The position numbers were made by a program, and so were the translations under genes. Shown one piece after another: positions 22,828 through 32,397 of a stretch of 64,000 nt of DNA. Under the pieces are notes generated by a model. It had not been told where the DNA came from. It ran no database searches and worked only from the letters and a program-made list of their open reading frames with translations. Positions within the stretch are counted from its first letter, which is position 1, and the number at the start of each line of letters is the position of its first letter. The stretch is from CAXXHQ01 sp963665265 (GTDB taxonomy: Bacteria; Planctomycetota; Planctomycetia; Pirellulales; Thermoguttaceae), in assembly GCA_963665265.2 (NCBI GenBank), contig CAXXHQ010000001.1, positions 1-64,000 on the forward strand, in the 5' to 3' direction.

Positions 22828-23973
22828 ATGCCGTACTCCGCTATAGGTCCGATAGAAATTCACTTGCCGGAGATGGTCGAGAACATCGACGATCTCGCGG
22901 CGAAGTTCCCGAAGTGGGACATTGATTTGATCTTCGCAAAAACGGGCGTTCGCGCGCGGCATATCGCCGCACCGGGCGAATGCGCCTCCGACCTAGGCGT
23001 TCGCGCGGCGGAGAAGCTATTTGAGCGACATCAGATCGATCGTAATTCAATCGATTTCCTTTTATTCTGCACGCAATCGCCGGACTATATCTTGCCGACG
23101 ACCGCGTGTTTGATACAGCAGCGGTTGGGGCTTCCGACGCATGTCGGCGCCTTGGACTTCAACTTGGGATGCTCGGGTTTCGTCTATGGTTTGTCATTGG
23201 CCGACGGACTGATACAAAGCGGCGCGGCCAAGCGAGTTCTGTTGATTACCGCCGAAACGTATTCAAAATACATTGACGAGACCGACCGTTCGTTACGGAC
23301 GATATTCGGCGACGGCGCGGCCGCCACGCTGGTCGAGGCCTCCGAGGTTCCTTCGCTGGGCGGTTTTAGCTTCGGGACCGACGGGCGCGGCGCCAACGCG
23401 TTGCTGGTAACCGAGGGGGGAGCCAGATCGGATGCCGACAGAATTCAGCCGACCAAACGTAAGCGTTGGCCGAGCAGCCTTTTTATGGACGGTCCCGAAT
23501 TAGTGAAATTCACGTTGGACGTTCTTCCGCCCACGCTTGACAGCATTCTGGCGAAGACGAAATGGACTCGCGACGATGTGGATTTCTACCTCCTGCACCA
23601 AGCCACGACCTTTATGCTGGAGCATATTCGCGTCCGGATGAATCTCGACAAAGAGAAGACACCCGAAGCGGTGGAAATGTACGGGAATACGGTTTCATCG
23701 ACGATTCCGATTTTAATCCGTAACCTGCGTAAAAACGGGCAGCTTATTCCCGGCAAGCAGAACATGCTGATCGGATTCGGCGTCGGCTTGTCCTGGGCCG
23801 GCTGCTCCTGGATCGAAACGTGGACCGCTTCGCAAAAGAAAGTCGGCGACGACAAAGACGGCGTCGCGACCGCCTCGCCGAACGCCGAAGCCGACCAGTC
23901 GAGCGATTCGAGTAAAGCCTCGGGCGAAACGGCCGCGTTAAAAGAATCCGACGAAGAGCGTCACGCGGCGTAA
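22828..23973 (+). CDS. FabH-like 3-oxoacyl-ACP synthase III (KAS III family)
   Basis: The protein has the KAS III residues: Cys in LGCSGFVYG (about residue 113), His in LLHQATTF, and Asn in YGNTVSST. A FabH would join acyl-CoA with malonyl-ACP, but the gene is alone, not near fab or acp genes, so a special acyl chain is likely. A Lys/Ser/Glu-rich tail of about 45 residues extends past the usual end. ATG at 22,828 follows GTAGGAAATAAA. The catalytic role is well supported; the pathway is not. Confidence 0.8.
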   Translation: MPYSAIGPIEIHLPEMVENIDDLAAKFPKWDIDLIFAKTGVRARHIAAPGECASDLGVRAAEKLFERHQIDRNSIDFLLFCTQSPDYILPTTACLIQQRLGLPTHVGALDFNLGCSGFVYGLSLADGLIQSGAAKRVLLITAETYSKYIDETDRSLRTIFGDGAAATLVEASEVPSLGGFSFGTDGRGANALLVTEGGARSDADRIQPTKRKRWPSSLFMDGPELVKFTLDVLPPTLDSILAKTKWTRDDVDFYLLHQATTFMLEHIRVRMNLDKEKTPEAVEMYGNTVSSTIPILIRNLRKNGQLIPGKQNMLIGFGVGLSWAGCSWIETWTASQKKVGDDKDGVATASPNAEADQSSDSSKASGETAALKESDEERHAA

Positions 23974-24036
23974 CGATTTTGACGCCGCATCGTTTCGGCG
24001 CCTGTAAACGCCCGGCCAATATATCAGGGTGCAATC

Positions 24037-24573
24037 ATGGCGGCATTTCAGTGGGATGAACGACGGCTGACCAAATTGAGAACGATGCAAGTCATTCTCT
24101 GCGCGCTCGTCATGGGCTGCTGCATGTTCGCGCTCGTCGTGGGCGCCGCCTTTCTTAAAGGAAATAATGACGGACAAAACACGGCCGCCGCTTTGCTAAT
24201 CGTAATCGCCGTTTGCGTCACCGCGGCGGATATTGTCGCCATGTTTATCGTTCCCGGGATGATCGCATCGTCGCAATGCCGACGTATCGGCGAGCGCTTT
24301 CGGCAGGTTCTTGCGGAAAAAACGATGGCGGCGAGCGAGGCGGAAGAGGTTCTCGTCTTCGCATTGCTCAGCGTTCGGCAAACGGTGATGATCGTTCGCG
24401 GCGCGCTGTTGGAAGGGGCCGCGTTCTTTTGGCTCGTTATTTCGCTCGCCTTTCATTCGCCGACGGCGCTAGCGGCGTCCGTCGCCCTTATCGTCGCGTT
24501 GGCCTCGACGTTTCCCACGAAAAAGGGCGTGGGAACTTGGCTAATCGCGGAAGTTCGGAAGATCTGCCAATAA
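24037..24573 (+). CDS. Four-helix membrane protein of unknown function
   Basis: The protein has four hydrophobic segments (about residues 18-40, 50-74, 122-140 and 143-160) and a central charged cytosolic loop. It has no recognised family. The first part (RTMQVILCALVMGCCMF) starts as a membrane helix without a signal cleavage site. It lies 60 bases after the FabH-like gene on the same strand and may be co-transcribed with it. Confidence 0.6.
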   Translation: MAAFQWDERRLTKLRTMQVILCALVMGCCMFALVVGAAFLKGNNDGQNTAAALLIVIAVCVTAADIVAMFIVPGMIASSQCRRIGERFRQVLAEKTMAASEAEEVLVFALLSVRQTVMIVRGALLEGAAFFWLVISLAFHSPTALAASVALIVALASTFPTKKGVGTWLIAEVRKICQ

Positions 24574-24745
24574 CCGGGACGCACTCGCCGCTCACGACGC
24601 CTCGTCGACGCTCTATATTCCAATCGGCGTTGACTTTAATGCGTTTTTTCCCTATCGTATCCCCGTGATCGTCAGCGATTATGCGCCGACGGTGCGCGCA
24701 AACACGATCGTCAACCAAGCGAACGGATTCGCTTTTTAAATTCTG

Positions 24746-26851
24746 ATGGAGACAAGGAAGTCATTGCCGACATGCCTCGGCGACCGCCGTTCTCGGCGCG
24801 TTCGTCTGGCGACGTTGTGCGCGCTGGCGCTCCTTCTTTCCGGTTGCGCGTCGAACTCGATCACGCTTCGTTCTGCGCCCAAAAATCCGCTGGGCGATCA
24901 GTTGCAACTTACGTCGTGGAGCGGGCCGCGTCCTAGCCCTCGAACCGAGCAGCTTCTTCGCGTTCATAATTTGACGTACAAGCCGGGGGGCGATCCTCGC
25001 CCACTCATCCGCGAACTGCAAGGATACAATCTCGTTCAACCTGCGGCGGAGCGCGCCTACGCCATGGCCGAGTTAGCGTATCTCGGCGGTAAAAACGCGG
25101 AGAAAAAAGGGGACGCGCAATCGGCGATAAACCTTTACGGCGAATCGGCCCTGCACGCCTACCAATATCTCTTCGATAAAAAATACGCGGCGACGCGAAA
25201 CCCGTACGATCCGGAATATCGCGGAGCCTGCGATATCTATAACAGTTCGCTCGAAGCCGGCTTGCGCATCGCCAACAAAGAGAAGACGCTCGTGCCGGGA
25301 GTGAAACGGACGATCAACACCGCTTCCGGTCCTTACGAACTTGCTTGCGAAATGAAAGGGACGCGCTGGCAAGGGGAAAAGATCGAACGGCTCGAATTCG
25401 CCTCGGATTACGAAGTAAAAGGATTGAAAAACCTCTATCAGATTCACGGTCTGGGCGTTCCGATGATCGCCGTGCGAAAGAGTTACGCCGGCGAGTCGAT
25501 CGACGCGAAGTACTATCCGCCCGACTTGAGTTTTCCGGTCACCGCTTTGATTCGCCCGACGCTCGACGAAAACGGCGAGCAAGCGGAGAATTCGTCGGTA
25601 AAGCTCGGGACGATCGAACTCTACGATCCGTTGGAGATCAACGAAACGCAAATCGCCAACCATCTCGTTCCGTTGGAAAGCGACTACACGACTCCTTTGG
25701 CGTATTTTCTCTCGAAGCCGCAGTTGGACGTGGCCACGGTCGGACTATTGCAGCCCGATAAGTTGCTTAAACAAATGCGACCGAATCATGACGCCTCGAT
25801 TATGGGTCTTTATATGACCCAACCTTACGAGCGAGGCAAGATTCCCGTCATCATGGTGCATGGACTTTGGTCGAGTCCGATGACGTGGATGGAAATGTTC
25901 AACGACCTGCGCAGCTCTGCCGACATCCGGAACAACTATCAATTTTGGTTTTATCTTTATCCGACGGCGCAGCCGTTTTGGATTAGTTCGATGCAACTGC
26001 GTAACGATCTTGCGCGGATGCGAGAAGATTTGGACCCGTCGCGCACGGAGCCGGCCCTCGATCAGATGGTGTTGATCGGGCATAGCATGGGCGGGCTGGT
26101 CGCAAAAATGCAAACGGTCGAAAGCCGAGACGACTATTGGAAATTAGTCAGTTCGGAGCCGATCGAACAGTTAAAACTAGAGCCGGAAGTGCGGGACAAG
26201 CTGCGGCAAATGTGCTTCTTTGAACCGAACCCGTCCGTCCGTCGCGTCATCACGATCGCCACGCCGCATCGAGGAAGCACGTTCTCGAATCAGACGACGC
26301 AGTGGATGCTCGGCAAGCTGATTAGTCTGCCCGACATGCTCGTGAAGAGCCAGCAAAAGATTTACCGGGATAACCCCAAGGCGTTCCCGGCCGATTCGTT
26401 GATTAAGGTGGAGACGAGCATCGACTCGCTTTCGCCGAAGTCGCCGATACTGCCTGTGCTATTAAGTTCGCACCGGCTTCCTTGGGTGAAGTTCAACAAC
26501 ATCGTCGGCAATTGGCCGGGCGAATGGTGGACCGGCTCGTTCACCAAAGACAGCGACGGGGTCGTCTCGACGGCCAGCGCGCACTTGGACGACGCGGAAT
26601 CGGAGATCACGGTGCCTGCCGATCACACGACGGTGCATACGCACCCGGCGGCCGTGCTTGAAGTGCATCGCATTTTATTGGCGCACTTGGCCGACGTGCA
26701 GATGAATCCGACGCGTCAGATGGTCGAAGGAGCGCCCCAATACGCGCCGCGCACGGCGCCGATCGAAACGCCGCCGACGGTTCCGGCGGCAACCGCCCGT
26801 CGACCGAGTAAAGAGCCCCCGGCGACGTTGACGATCAAGGGAGCGCTGTAG
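24746..26851 (+). CDS. Alpha/beta-hydrolase lipoprotein (lipase/esterase-like)
   Basis: A lipoprotein signal (LCALALLLSGC) is followed by a long N-terminal domain. The hydrolase domain begins at IPVIMVHGLWSSPMTW, with the nucleophile elbow GHSMGGLV, TIATPHRGS, a possible acid in DSDGVV, and a His in VPADHTTVHTHP. These fit a DUF676/lipase-like serine hydrolase. The C-terminal 70 residues are Pro/Thr-rich. The protein is 701 residues, longer than simple esterases. ATG at 24,746 follows GATGGAGAC; GAGACAAGG is the ribosome site inside. The lipid substrate is unknown. Confidence 0.75.
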   Translation: METRKSLPTCLGDRRSRRVRLATLCALALLLSGCASNSITLRSAPKNPLGDQLQLTSWSGPRPSPRTEQLLRVHNLTYKPGGDPRPLIRELQGYNLVQPAAERAYAMAELAYLGGKNAEKKGDAQSAINLYGESALHAYQYLFDKKYAATRNPYDPEYRGACDIYNSSLEAGLRIANKEKTLVPGVKRTINTASGPYELACEMKGTRWQGEKIERLEFASDYEVKGLKNLYQIHGLGVPMIAVRKSYAGESIDAKYYPPDLSFPVTALIRPTLDENGEQAENSSVKLGTIELYDPLEINETQIANHLVPLESDYTTPLAYFLSKPQLDVATVGLLQPDKLLKQMRPNHDASIMGLYMTQPYERGKIPVIMVHGLWSSPMTWMEMFNDLRSSADIRNNYQFWFYLYPTAQPFWISSMQLRNDLARMREDLDPSRTEPALDQMVLIGHSMGGLVAKMQTVESRDDYWKLVSSEPIEQLKLEPEVRDKLRQMCFFEPNPSVRRVITIATPHRGSTFSNQTTQWMLGKLISLPDMLVKSQQKIYRDNPKAFPADSLIKVETSIDSLSPKSPILPVLLSSHRLPWVKFNNIVGNWPGEWWTGSFTKDSDGVVSTASAHLDDAESEITVPADHTTVHTHPAAVLEVHRILLAHLADVQMNPTRQMVEGAPQYAPRTAPIETPPTVPAATARRPSKEPPATLTIKGAL

Positions 26852-27339
26852 TCGCGTCGAGCGGCGAAACAAGCAGACTGAGCTCGCAGAGCGCCCAACA
26901 GCAAACGCAATGCCGCAGGAGCGGCCTCTTGCCGCTGACGCGGCTCAGGTTCGAGAACCTGAGCTACCCGCTACAACTGGCAAGCCGGCTTGGTGGGACG
27001 TTGTCCCGCTCTACAACTCGGTTCTGTCAGGCACAGAACTGCAAATTGGTGCGTGCAAGCACGCACCCTACAATTCTAAACGGTCAGGCGGCGCTCGCAG
27101 AGCGCCCTACAGCAAACGGAACATCCGCAGGAGCGGCCTCTTGCCGCTGACGCGGCTCAAGTTCAAGAACCTGAGCTATCCGCAACAACTGGCAAGCCGG
27201 CTTGGTGGGACGTTGTCCCGCTCTACAACTCACGGCGGGAAATGGTGGGACTCGCGGAGCTCGGCCCACCCTACAACTGCCTAGCAGTCTTCGGCGCTCG
27301 CAGAATGCTCTACAAGCGGAATGCCACGGAGGGCATTCC
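26852..27339 (+). repeat. Intergenic block of palindromic repeats, including a 107-base duplicated unit
   Basis: Two nearly identical 107-base units lie at 26,913-27,019 and 27,125-27,231. They are built of short palindromes such as GAGCGGCCTCTTGCCGCT, GGTTCGAGAACC and GGGACGTTGTCCC, each ending in a CTACA-type tail. Further single units are GGTGCGTGCAAGCACGCACC (27,048-27,067) and GGCGCTCGCAGAGCGCC (27,090-27,106). No gene is seen in these 488 bases. Confidence 0.75.
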
Positions 27340-27344
27340 CTACA
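27318..27344 (+). repeat. Palindrome overlapping the SulP stop codon
   Basis: GGAATGCC is mirrored by GGCATTCC and followed by CTACA. The complement of this tail, TGTAG, supplies the TAG stop of the minus-strand SulP gene at 27,342-27,340. Confidence 0.7.
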
Positions 27345-29190
27345 CTTTTCTCTCGCGGGCGACCTCGGCCACGGCGTCGGCGGGACGCGGGGCCGCCGGC
27401 AGGCCGATGATCTGTCGGGCGTAGTTCAAGGCGTCGTCGATGTTACCGAAGGTATGCTCCTCGGTAATACGGTCGAGGAGGCCGTAGTCGGTCAAGGCGA
27501 AGACCGGCTGCGCGTGGATGCCGGCCAGCAACAACGTGATGTTCTGCTTGCGGCATTTCTCGTAAAACTCCTCCAAAGCATGGAGGCCGGTGGCGTCGAT
27601 GACCGGGACGTACCGCATACGAAGAATGAAGACCTTCGGCGGACGTTCGAGATCGTTGAGCGCGTCTTTGAGCAAGTCGGCGGCCCCGAAGAAAAACGGA
27701 CCGTTGATTTCATAGACCTCGACGCCCGACGGCACGTCACGACGAGTCAATGAGTTCGGATCGTTCAAATCGGGGAACTCGTCGGCGCAGGCGGCAGCGT
27801 CGGTCATTTCGTCGCGCACGCCGTTCAGGCTCGTAACTTCGCTCATTCGTCGCATGAAAGTCAAGGCGGCGAGAACGAGTCCCACGCCGACGCCGACCGT
27901 AAGATCGACGAAGACGGTCAGGCCGAAGGTGAGCAAGAGGACGGCGATATCGCTTTTCGGAGCTTTTAGCAAGTGTCGAAAGTGGTCGCGTTCGCTCATA
28001 TTCCAGGCGACCACCATTAGAACCGAGGCGAAGACGGCCAAGGGGATTTTCGAGGCGTAGGGGGCGAGCAAAAGCATGAAGAGCAAGAGGGTCACGGCGT
28101 GAATGACGCCGGCCAACGGGGTCTTTCCGCCGCATTTAACGTTGGCGGCCGTTCGAGCGATGGCGCCGGTGGCGGGAATTCCTCCGAACAAGACGGAGCC
28201 GATGTTGGCCGTGCCTTGGGCGACCAGTTCGCAATTGCTCTTATGCCGACCTCCGATCATGCCGTCGGCCACCACGGCGCTAAGAAGCGATTCGATGGCG
28301 GCAAGAATGGCGATCGTTCCGGCGGCAGGCATCAGCCGACGCATTTCGGCAAGGGTTTCCCAACTGACGCGAGGAAAATGAAAGGCGGGGAGCGAACTGG
28401 GAATGCCGCTGGGGCAAAGAGCAGTTCCGAATCGGGAGCCGATCGTTTCGACGTGGAAGCGGGAGTTGGGGTCGTCGAGTCCGAATATCCAAACGGCGAG
28501 GGCGGCTAGGCCGACGGCAACGATAGCGCCGGGGATCTTCGGAGCGAATTTACGCAAAGTCACTAGCAAAATCAAACCGAGGCCGCCAATGACAAAGGCG
28601 GTCCAATTGGGGCCATGCAATTGCCAAGCTTCGCAATAGGTTCGCCATTGGTGCATGACGTCGGCGGGGACGTTTCCGGTAATTTGCAGGCCGAAGAAGT
28701 CTTTGATTTGCCCTGAGAAAATGATGACGGCGATGCCGGCGGTGAAGCCGGTGGTCGCCGGATAAGGAATGAATTTGATCATTCCGCCAAAACGGAGGAG
28801 TCCCATCGCGATCATCATCACGCCGGCCATGAGTGTGGCGAGGACGAGTCCGTCGTAGCCGAATTGATCGACGACGCCGGCGACGATGACGACGAAGGCG
28901 CCGGTGGGACCGCCGATCTGGACGCGGCTTCCGCCGAGGGCCGAGATGATAAAACCGCCGACAATGGCGGTGTAGAGACCGGCGGCGGGCGGGACATGCG
29001 AGGCGATGGCGAAGGCCAAGGCCAAGGGGAGCGCGATGAGTCCTACGGTGACGCCGGAGAAGAGGTCGTTGAAAAAGAATTTCTTGCCGTACCCTTCGCG
29101 CAAGCAGACGACGGACTTCGGCGTAAACGCATCCCTGAAATTCGCCTCATGTTTGGAGGGAAAGGGAGACTGCGGCATAACAATAGACAT
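27340..29190 (-). CDS. SulP-family anion transporter with STAS domain
   Basis: SulP proteins carry sulfate, bicarbonate or similar anions across the inner membrane. The 616-residue protein has about ten to twelve membrane helices; family marks include LALAFAIASHVPPAAGLYTA, GGSRVQIGGPTGAFVVI and a C-terminal STAS domain (VFILRMRYVPVIDATGLHAL). ATG at 29,190 follows AGAGGCAAC. Substrate choice cannot be read from sequence. The stop codon overlaps a palindromic repeat. Confidence 0.9.
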   Translation of the reverse strand: MSIVMPQSPFPSKHEANFRDAFTPKSVVCLREGYGKKFFFNDLFSGVTVGLIALPLALAFAIASHVPPAAGLYTAIVGGFIISALGGSRVQIGGPTGAFVVIVAGVVDQFGYDGLVLATLMAGVMMIAMGLLRFGGMIKFIPYPATTGFTAGIAVIIFSGQIKDFFGLQITGNVPADVMHQWRTYCEAWQLHGPNWTAFVIGGLGLILLVTLRKFAPKIPGAIVAVGLAALAVWIFGLDDPNSRFHVETIGSRFGTALCPSGIPSSLPAFHFPRVSWETLAEMRRLMPAAGTIAILAAIESLLSAVVADGMIGGRHKSNCELVAQGTANIGSVLFGGIPATGAIARTAANVKCGGKTPLAGVIHAVTLLLFMLLLAPYASKIPLAVFASVLMVVAWNMSERDHFRHLLKAPKSDIAVLLLTFGLTVFVDLTVGVGVGLVLAALTFMRRMSEVTSLNGVRDEMTDAAACADEFPDLNDPNSLTRRDVPSGVEVYEINGPFFFGAADLLKDALNDLERPPKVFILRMRYVPVIDATGLHALEEFYEKCRKQNITLLLAGIHAQPVFALTDYGLLDRITEEHTFGNIDDALNYARQIIGLPAAPRPADAVAEVARERKV

Positions 29191-29558
29191 AGTTGCCTCT
29201 TTTTAGTGCAAGCAGCGAGGCGTCGGCGAAGGGTTCCTGTTTCCGTCGGCGTCCGCTCCGGCAGGGTCGTTTCCTATTTCCGAAAAAAACCAAGCGGGAG
29301 CCAAAATTACAAATGTTAATTAAGGGGGCAATATATATTCTTAATGCGAATTGACCGCAACCCGACTCAGACGTTAGCAGGCATAACCCGACGGACTATA
29401 AAGCAGTAGGGGAAAGACATTGGGGCGGAGGAAATAATTCGGAGATTTTGGGGAAGGGGAAATAATGCTCTTGCCCCAACGGTTGGGTAAGGATATTCTC
29501 CGCGCGGCTTTTCTTCTCTTCTTTTCAGGGTGGAAAACTAAGACGGGACGACGAATCG
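29191..29558. other. Intergenic stretch between divergent transporter and porin genes
   Basis: No gene or clear promoter is seen in these 368 bases. The region 29,310-29,345 is AT-rich (TTAATTAAG, ATATATATTCTTAAT), consistent with promoter DNA for one or both genes. Confidence 0.4.
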
Positions 29559-31232
29559 ATGCGAATTAACGGCAGGCGAAGAGAGTCGATAGCGACGACG
29601 CGTTCCTTGCTTTCTTGCAAAAGCCTTCGTCTGCGTACCGCGTCGCTTGGCGTTTTCTTCGCAGTTTTCACATTATGTTGCGGGACGGTTCACGGACAAA
29701 CATCGCCGGAGAATACGCTGCCCGATCGAATGGCGGCATATAACAACGCCGCGCCATATACCGGGACAACTCGGGAGCCCGTTCCGGCTCCGCTTGGCGT
29801 AACGACTGCGACTAACGTTTCGACGCAGCAGCAACTTGACGATCTTCGGGCGGAATTACGGGCACAAGAGGAGCGTTTTAATCTCTTGCTGAATCGAGCG
29901 CAGGAAAAGAGCTTGGAATTCACGACGCGGATTGAAACCCTGGAGTCGTCGCGCGCCGACGCCGATCGTCAATTGGAAAACCGCGTTCCGTCGTTCAAGG
30001 CGTTGCCCGCCGATCAAGTGCAAGAGTTGGAAGAGACGTTAGGCTGGTCGAAGAAGCTGGACAATTTTGTATTTTTCCACGGTTATTTGCGGTCCGGGGT
30101 CGGCGTGAACGGCGAAGGAGGCGCGATGCAGTATTTCCGCGCGCCGGGCGCGGGCGCCAAGTATCGCTTGGGAAATGAATCGGACACGTACGGCGAAATC
30201 GACTTGAGCAAAGATTGGGCGGCGAAAGACGGCGGCCCGCAGTATCACACGGAAATAATGGGCTCGTTCGCGACGATGGAGCTGAACGGCAGTTCGGACC
30301 GCGACTCATTCGCCCTTCGCCAATGCTTTGTGGAAGCGACGAACTTCGCGCCGTTTCCTGAATGGAAGTTTTGGGCGGGCGAAAGGTATTACGATCGGCA
30401 CGACATACACATTATCGACTTTTATTTACTCGACATGAGCGGCTACGGCGGTGGCGTGCGAGACATTGAAGTTCCGGGCGGAAAATTGGGGGTGGCCGTT
30501 TTCGGATCATCGACGACGGAATGGGAAACGACCGTCGGCAATATCGATAAGCAGAGCCTCGATCTTCGGTACTATGACGTGCCTGTTCCGCTGGGAACGG
30601 GTTTGTTCTGGGCCGATCTAGCGATGCAACCCGGCGGCAACGTGACGAGCACGGGAGAAGAGATTTCAACGTCGCGCGGTTACGCGCTCGGATTCATCCA
30701 CGTTCACGACAAGCTGTGGGGCGGGTTTAATAAATGCTCGGTGCAGTGGGGACAAGGTCCGGCCGCCAATTTTTCGTCCACATTGCAGGCGCCGAATTTG
30801 CAGAACGACGGCGCATCGCAGTTCCTCTTCACCGAAACGCTGACGATCGAACCGATCGAAGATAAGTTGTCGATGCAGGCAACGACGGTGACTCGAGTGA
30901 TCGATACGGGCGACGGAACGCCCGGGCGGACGATTTGGTACTCGGCCGGTCTGCGTCCGATTTGGCATTTTACGAAGTATTTTTCTCTGGCGGCGGAATA
31001 CGGCGCCGACTGGGTGAACGACGAACCGGACAACGCCAAAGGGACGCTGCACAAATTCACGATCTGCCCGCAGTTGTCGGCCGGCAATAATTTCTTTTCG
31101 CGACCGGCCCTTCGCGCATTCGCCACCTACGCCGTTTGGCCGGATTCGCTGAAGGGAAAAGTGGGGGGCGCGGCTTACGCCGACGCCACGGAAGGTTGGT
31201 CGTTCGGCTGCCAAATGGAGACGTGGTGGTAA
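29559..31232 (+). CDS. LamB-like outer-membrane porin (maltoporin family)
   Basis: A signal stretch (ASLGVFFAVFTLCCGTVHGQ) is followed by a coiled coil (about residues 85-135, QQLDDLRAELRAQEERF onward) and a beta-barrel domain with maltoporin features: FFHGYLRSGVGVNGEGG, APGAGAKYRLGNESDTYGE, WAGERYYDRHDIHIIDFY, and a C-terminal WSFGCQMETWW ending in an aromatic. It is 557 residues, longer than LamB due to the coiled coil. It probably lets sugars cross the outer membrane. The coiled coil may anchor it to the peptidoglycan or envelope layers. Confidence 0.8.
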   Translation: MRINGRRRESIATTRSLLSCKSLRLRTASLGVFFAVFTLCCGTVHGQTSPENTLPDRMAAYNNAAPYTGTTREPVPAPLGVTTATNVSTQQQLDDLRAELRAQEERFNLLLNRAQEKSLEFTTRIETLESSRADADRQLENRVPSFKALPADQVQELEETLGWSKKLDNFVFFHGYLRSGVGVNGEGGAMQYFRAPGAGAKYRLGNESDTYGEIDLSKDWAAKDGGPQYHTEIMGSFATMELNGSSDRDSFALRQCFVEATNFAPFPEWKFWAGERYYDRHDIHIIDFYLLDMSGYGGGVRDIEVPGGKLGVAVFGSSTTEWETTVGNIDKQSLDLRYYDVPVPLGTGLFWADLAMQPGGNVTSTGEEISTSRGYALGFIHVHDKLWGGFNKCSVQWGQGPAANFSSTLQAPNLQNDGASQFLFTETLTIEPIEDKLSMQATTVTRVIDTGDGTPGRTIWYSAGLRPIWHFTKYFSLAAEYGADWVNDEPDNAKGTLHKFTICPQLSAGNNFFSRPALRAFATYAVWPDSLKGKVGGAAYADATEGWSFGCQMETWW

Positions 31233-31323
31233 ACGGGTTGCGTTCATCGACCCGCTCGGATAGCCTATTTGTTTCCTTATTCGCTCCCCTACCCCGCCGA
31301 ATTAGAGACGTCCGCAAGCCGCC

Positions 31324-31965
31324 ATGGATTATTTCTTCGCCCATTTTCCGGACTACATGCGTTTTTTCGCCGCCGCGTTAGTTTTACTTAACCCGATCGG
31401 CGCAGTGCCGATCTTCTTGAGTTTGATGACTAACCAGACCACGATGCGACGAAAGCAGGCGGCATTATCGGCGTCGATCACGGTTTGCGCCGTGCTGGTC
31501 TGCTCGCTGCTCGGCGGCGAGTGGGTTCTACGGATGTTCGGAATTAATTTGCCATGCTTTGAAGTGGGCGGCGGCGTGCTGATTATGTTGATGGCCGTCT
31601 CGATGTTGAACGCTCGGCAAGGTCGAACTCGACATACGCCGGAAGAGGCGAAAGAGGCGGAAGAGGCGGCGTCGGTCGGCGCCGTTCCGTTGGGGACTCC
31701 GCTTCTGGCCGGCCCCGGCTCGATTAGCTCGGCAATCATTTTCGCCAAAGACGCGCAAAATTGGTTCGACACCGGCATGCTGGTCGCGCTCTGCTTTTTG
31801 ACGGCCGTTTGCGTTTGGATCGTTTTGCGGTTGGCCGAGCCGATCGGCACGGCGTTGGGGCGAACGGGAATCAACATTATGACGCGATTGATGGGGTTGG
31901 TTCTGGCGGCGATCGCGGTCAAGTTCTTCGCCGACGGCGTTTCGCAGATTATGCGAAGCTTTTAG
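31324..31965 (+). CDS. MarC-family membrane protein
   Basis: The 213-residue protein has six predicted membrane helices and the MarC/UPF0056 signature at FFAAALVLLNPIGAVPIFLS near the N-terminus and GTPLLAGPGSISSAI in the middle. The transport role of the family is unproven. A charged loop (RTRHTPEEAKEAEEAA) separates the two halves. It follows the porin by 91 bases on the same strand and could be co-transcribed. Confidence 0.88.
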   Translation: MDYFFAHFPDYMRFFAAALVLLNPIGAVPIFLSLMTNQTTMRRKQAALSASITVCAVLVCSLLGGEWVLRMFGINLPCFEVGGGVLIMLMAVSMLNARQGRTRHTPEEAKEAEEAASVGAVPLGTPLLAGPGSISSAIIFAKDAQNWFDTGMLVALCFLTAVCVWIVLRLAEPIGTALGRTGINIMTRLMGLVLAAIAVKFFADGVSQIMRSF

Positions 31966-32061
31966 GATCTGTTTATCCACGAAGTTCACGAAGGAACGCT
32001 AAGAAGGGGCGAGGGATCTTGCGCGGAGAGGCGGAGCGAAGCGCCGTCGAACCGCGATGAA
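31966..32061. other. Intergenic repeat-like stretch
   Basis: The text CCACGAAGTTCACGAAGG near 31,977 is related to the repeat near 17,950. No gene is seen. Confidence 0.4.
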
Positions 32062-32092
32062 ATCAAAGAAAAAGGCGGGAGACGATCCCGCC
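32062..32092 (-). terminator. Rho-independent terminator of the small basic protein gene
   Basis: On the minus strand GGCGGGA pairs with TCCCGCC (32,074-32,092), followed by TTTTTCTTT. It lies 41 bases after the stop at 32,133. Confidence 0.85.
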
Positions 32093-32132
32093 TCATTCCG
32101 CATGCTGCGTACGAACAATCTTTTTCGTTTCG

Positions 32133-32351
32133 CTACTGCGTGATAAGCTGCAACGCTTTCGCCTTGGCGTCGCGAATGATCTTTAAACCCTTCAGAAATT
32201 TATCGTCCGCGTTCGGAGCGCTGGTAATGACGTTCGTGATGTACGTGGCCATTTGATTTTTAACGGCGTCTTCGTAGGCCGCTTGGATCATTTCGGCGTC
32301 CGATTTACCGGTTGATTTAGGGGCCTTCGCAGCCTTCTTTTTCACTGCCAT
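32133..32351 (-). CDS. Small basic hypothetical protein
   Basis: ATG at 32,351 follows GAGGAGATTAG; an earlier start at 32,369 is less likely. The 72-residue protein has a Lys/Ala-rich N-terminus (MAVKKKAAKAPKSTGKSD) and a helical remainder. It may be a nucleic-acid-binding or stress-related small protein, but no family is recognised. It has its own terminator. Confidence 0.7.
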   Translation of the reverse strand: MAVKKKAAKAPKSTGKSDAEMIQAAYEDAVKNQMATYITNVITSAPNADDKFLKGLKIIRDAKAKALQLITQ

Positions 32352-32397
32352 AGTATCTAATCTCCTCAAAAATAATAAAAACGGACGGTTGAAGCGC

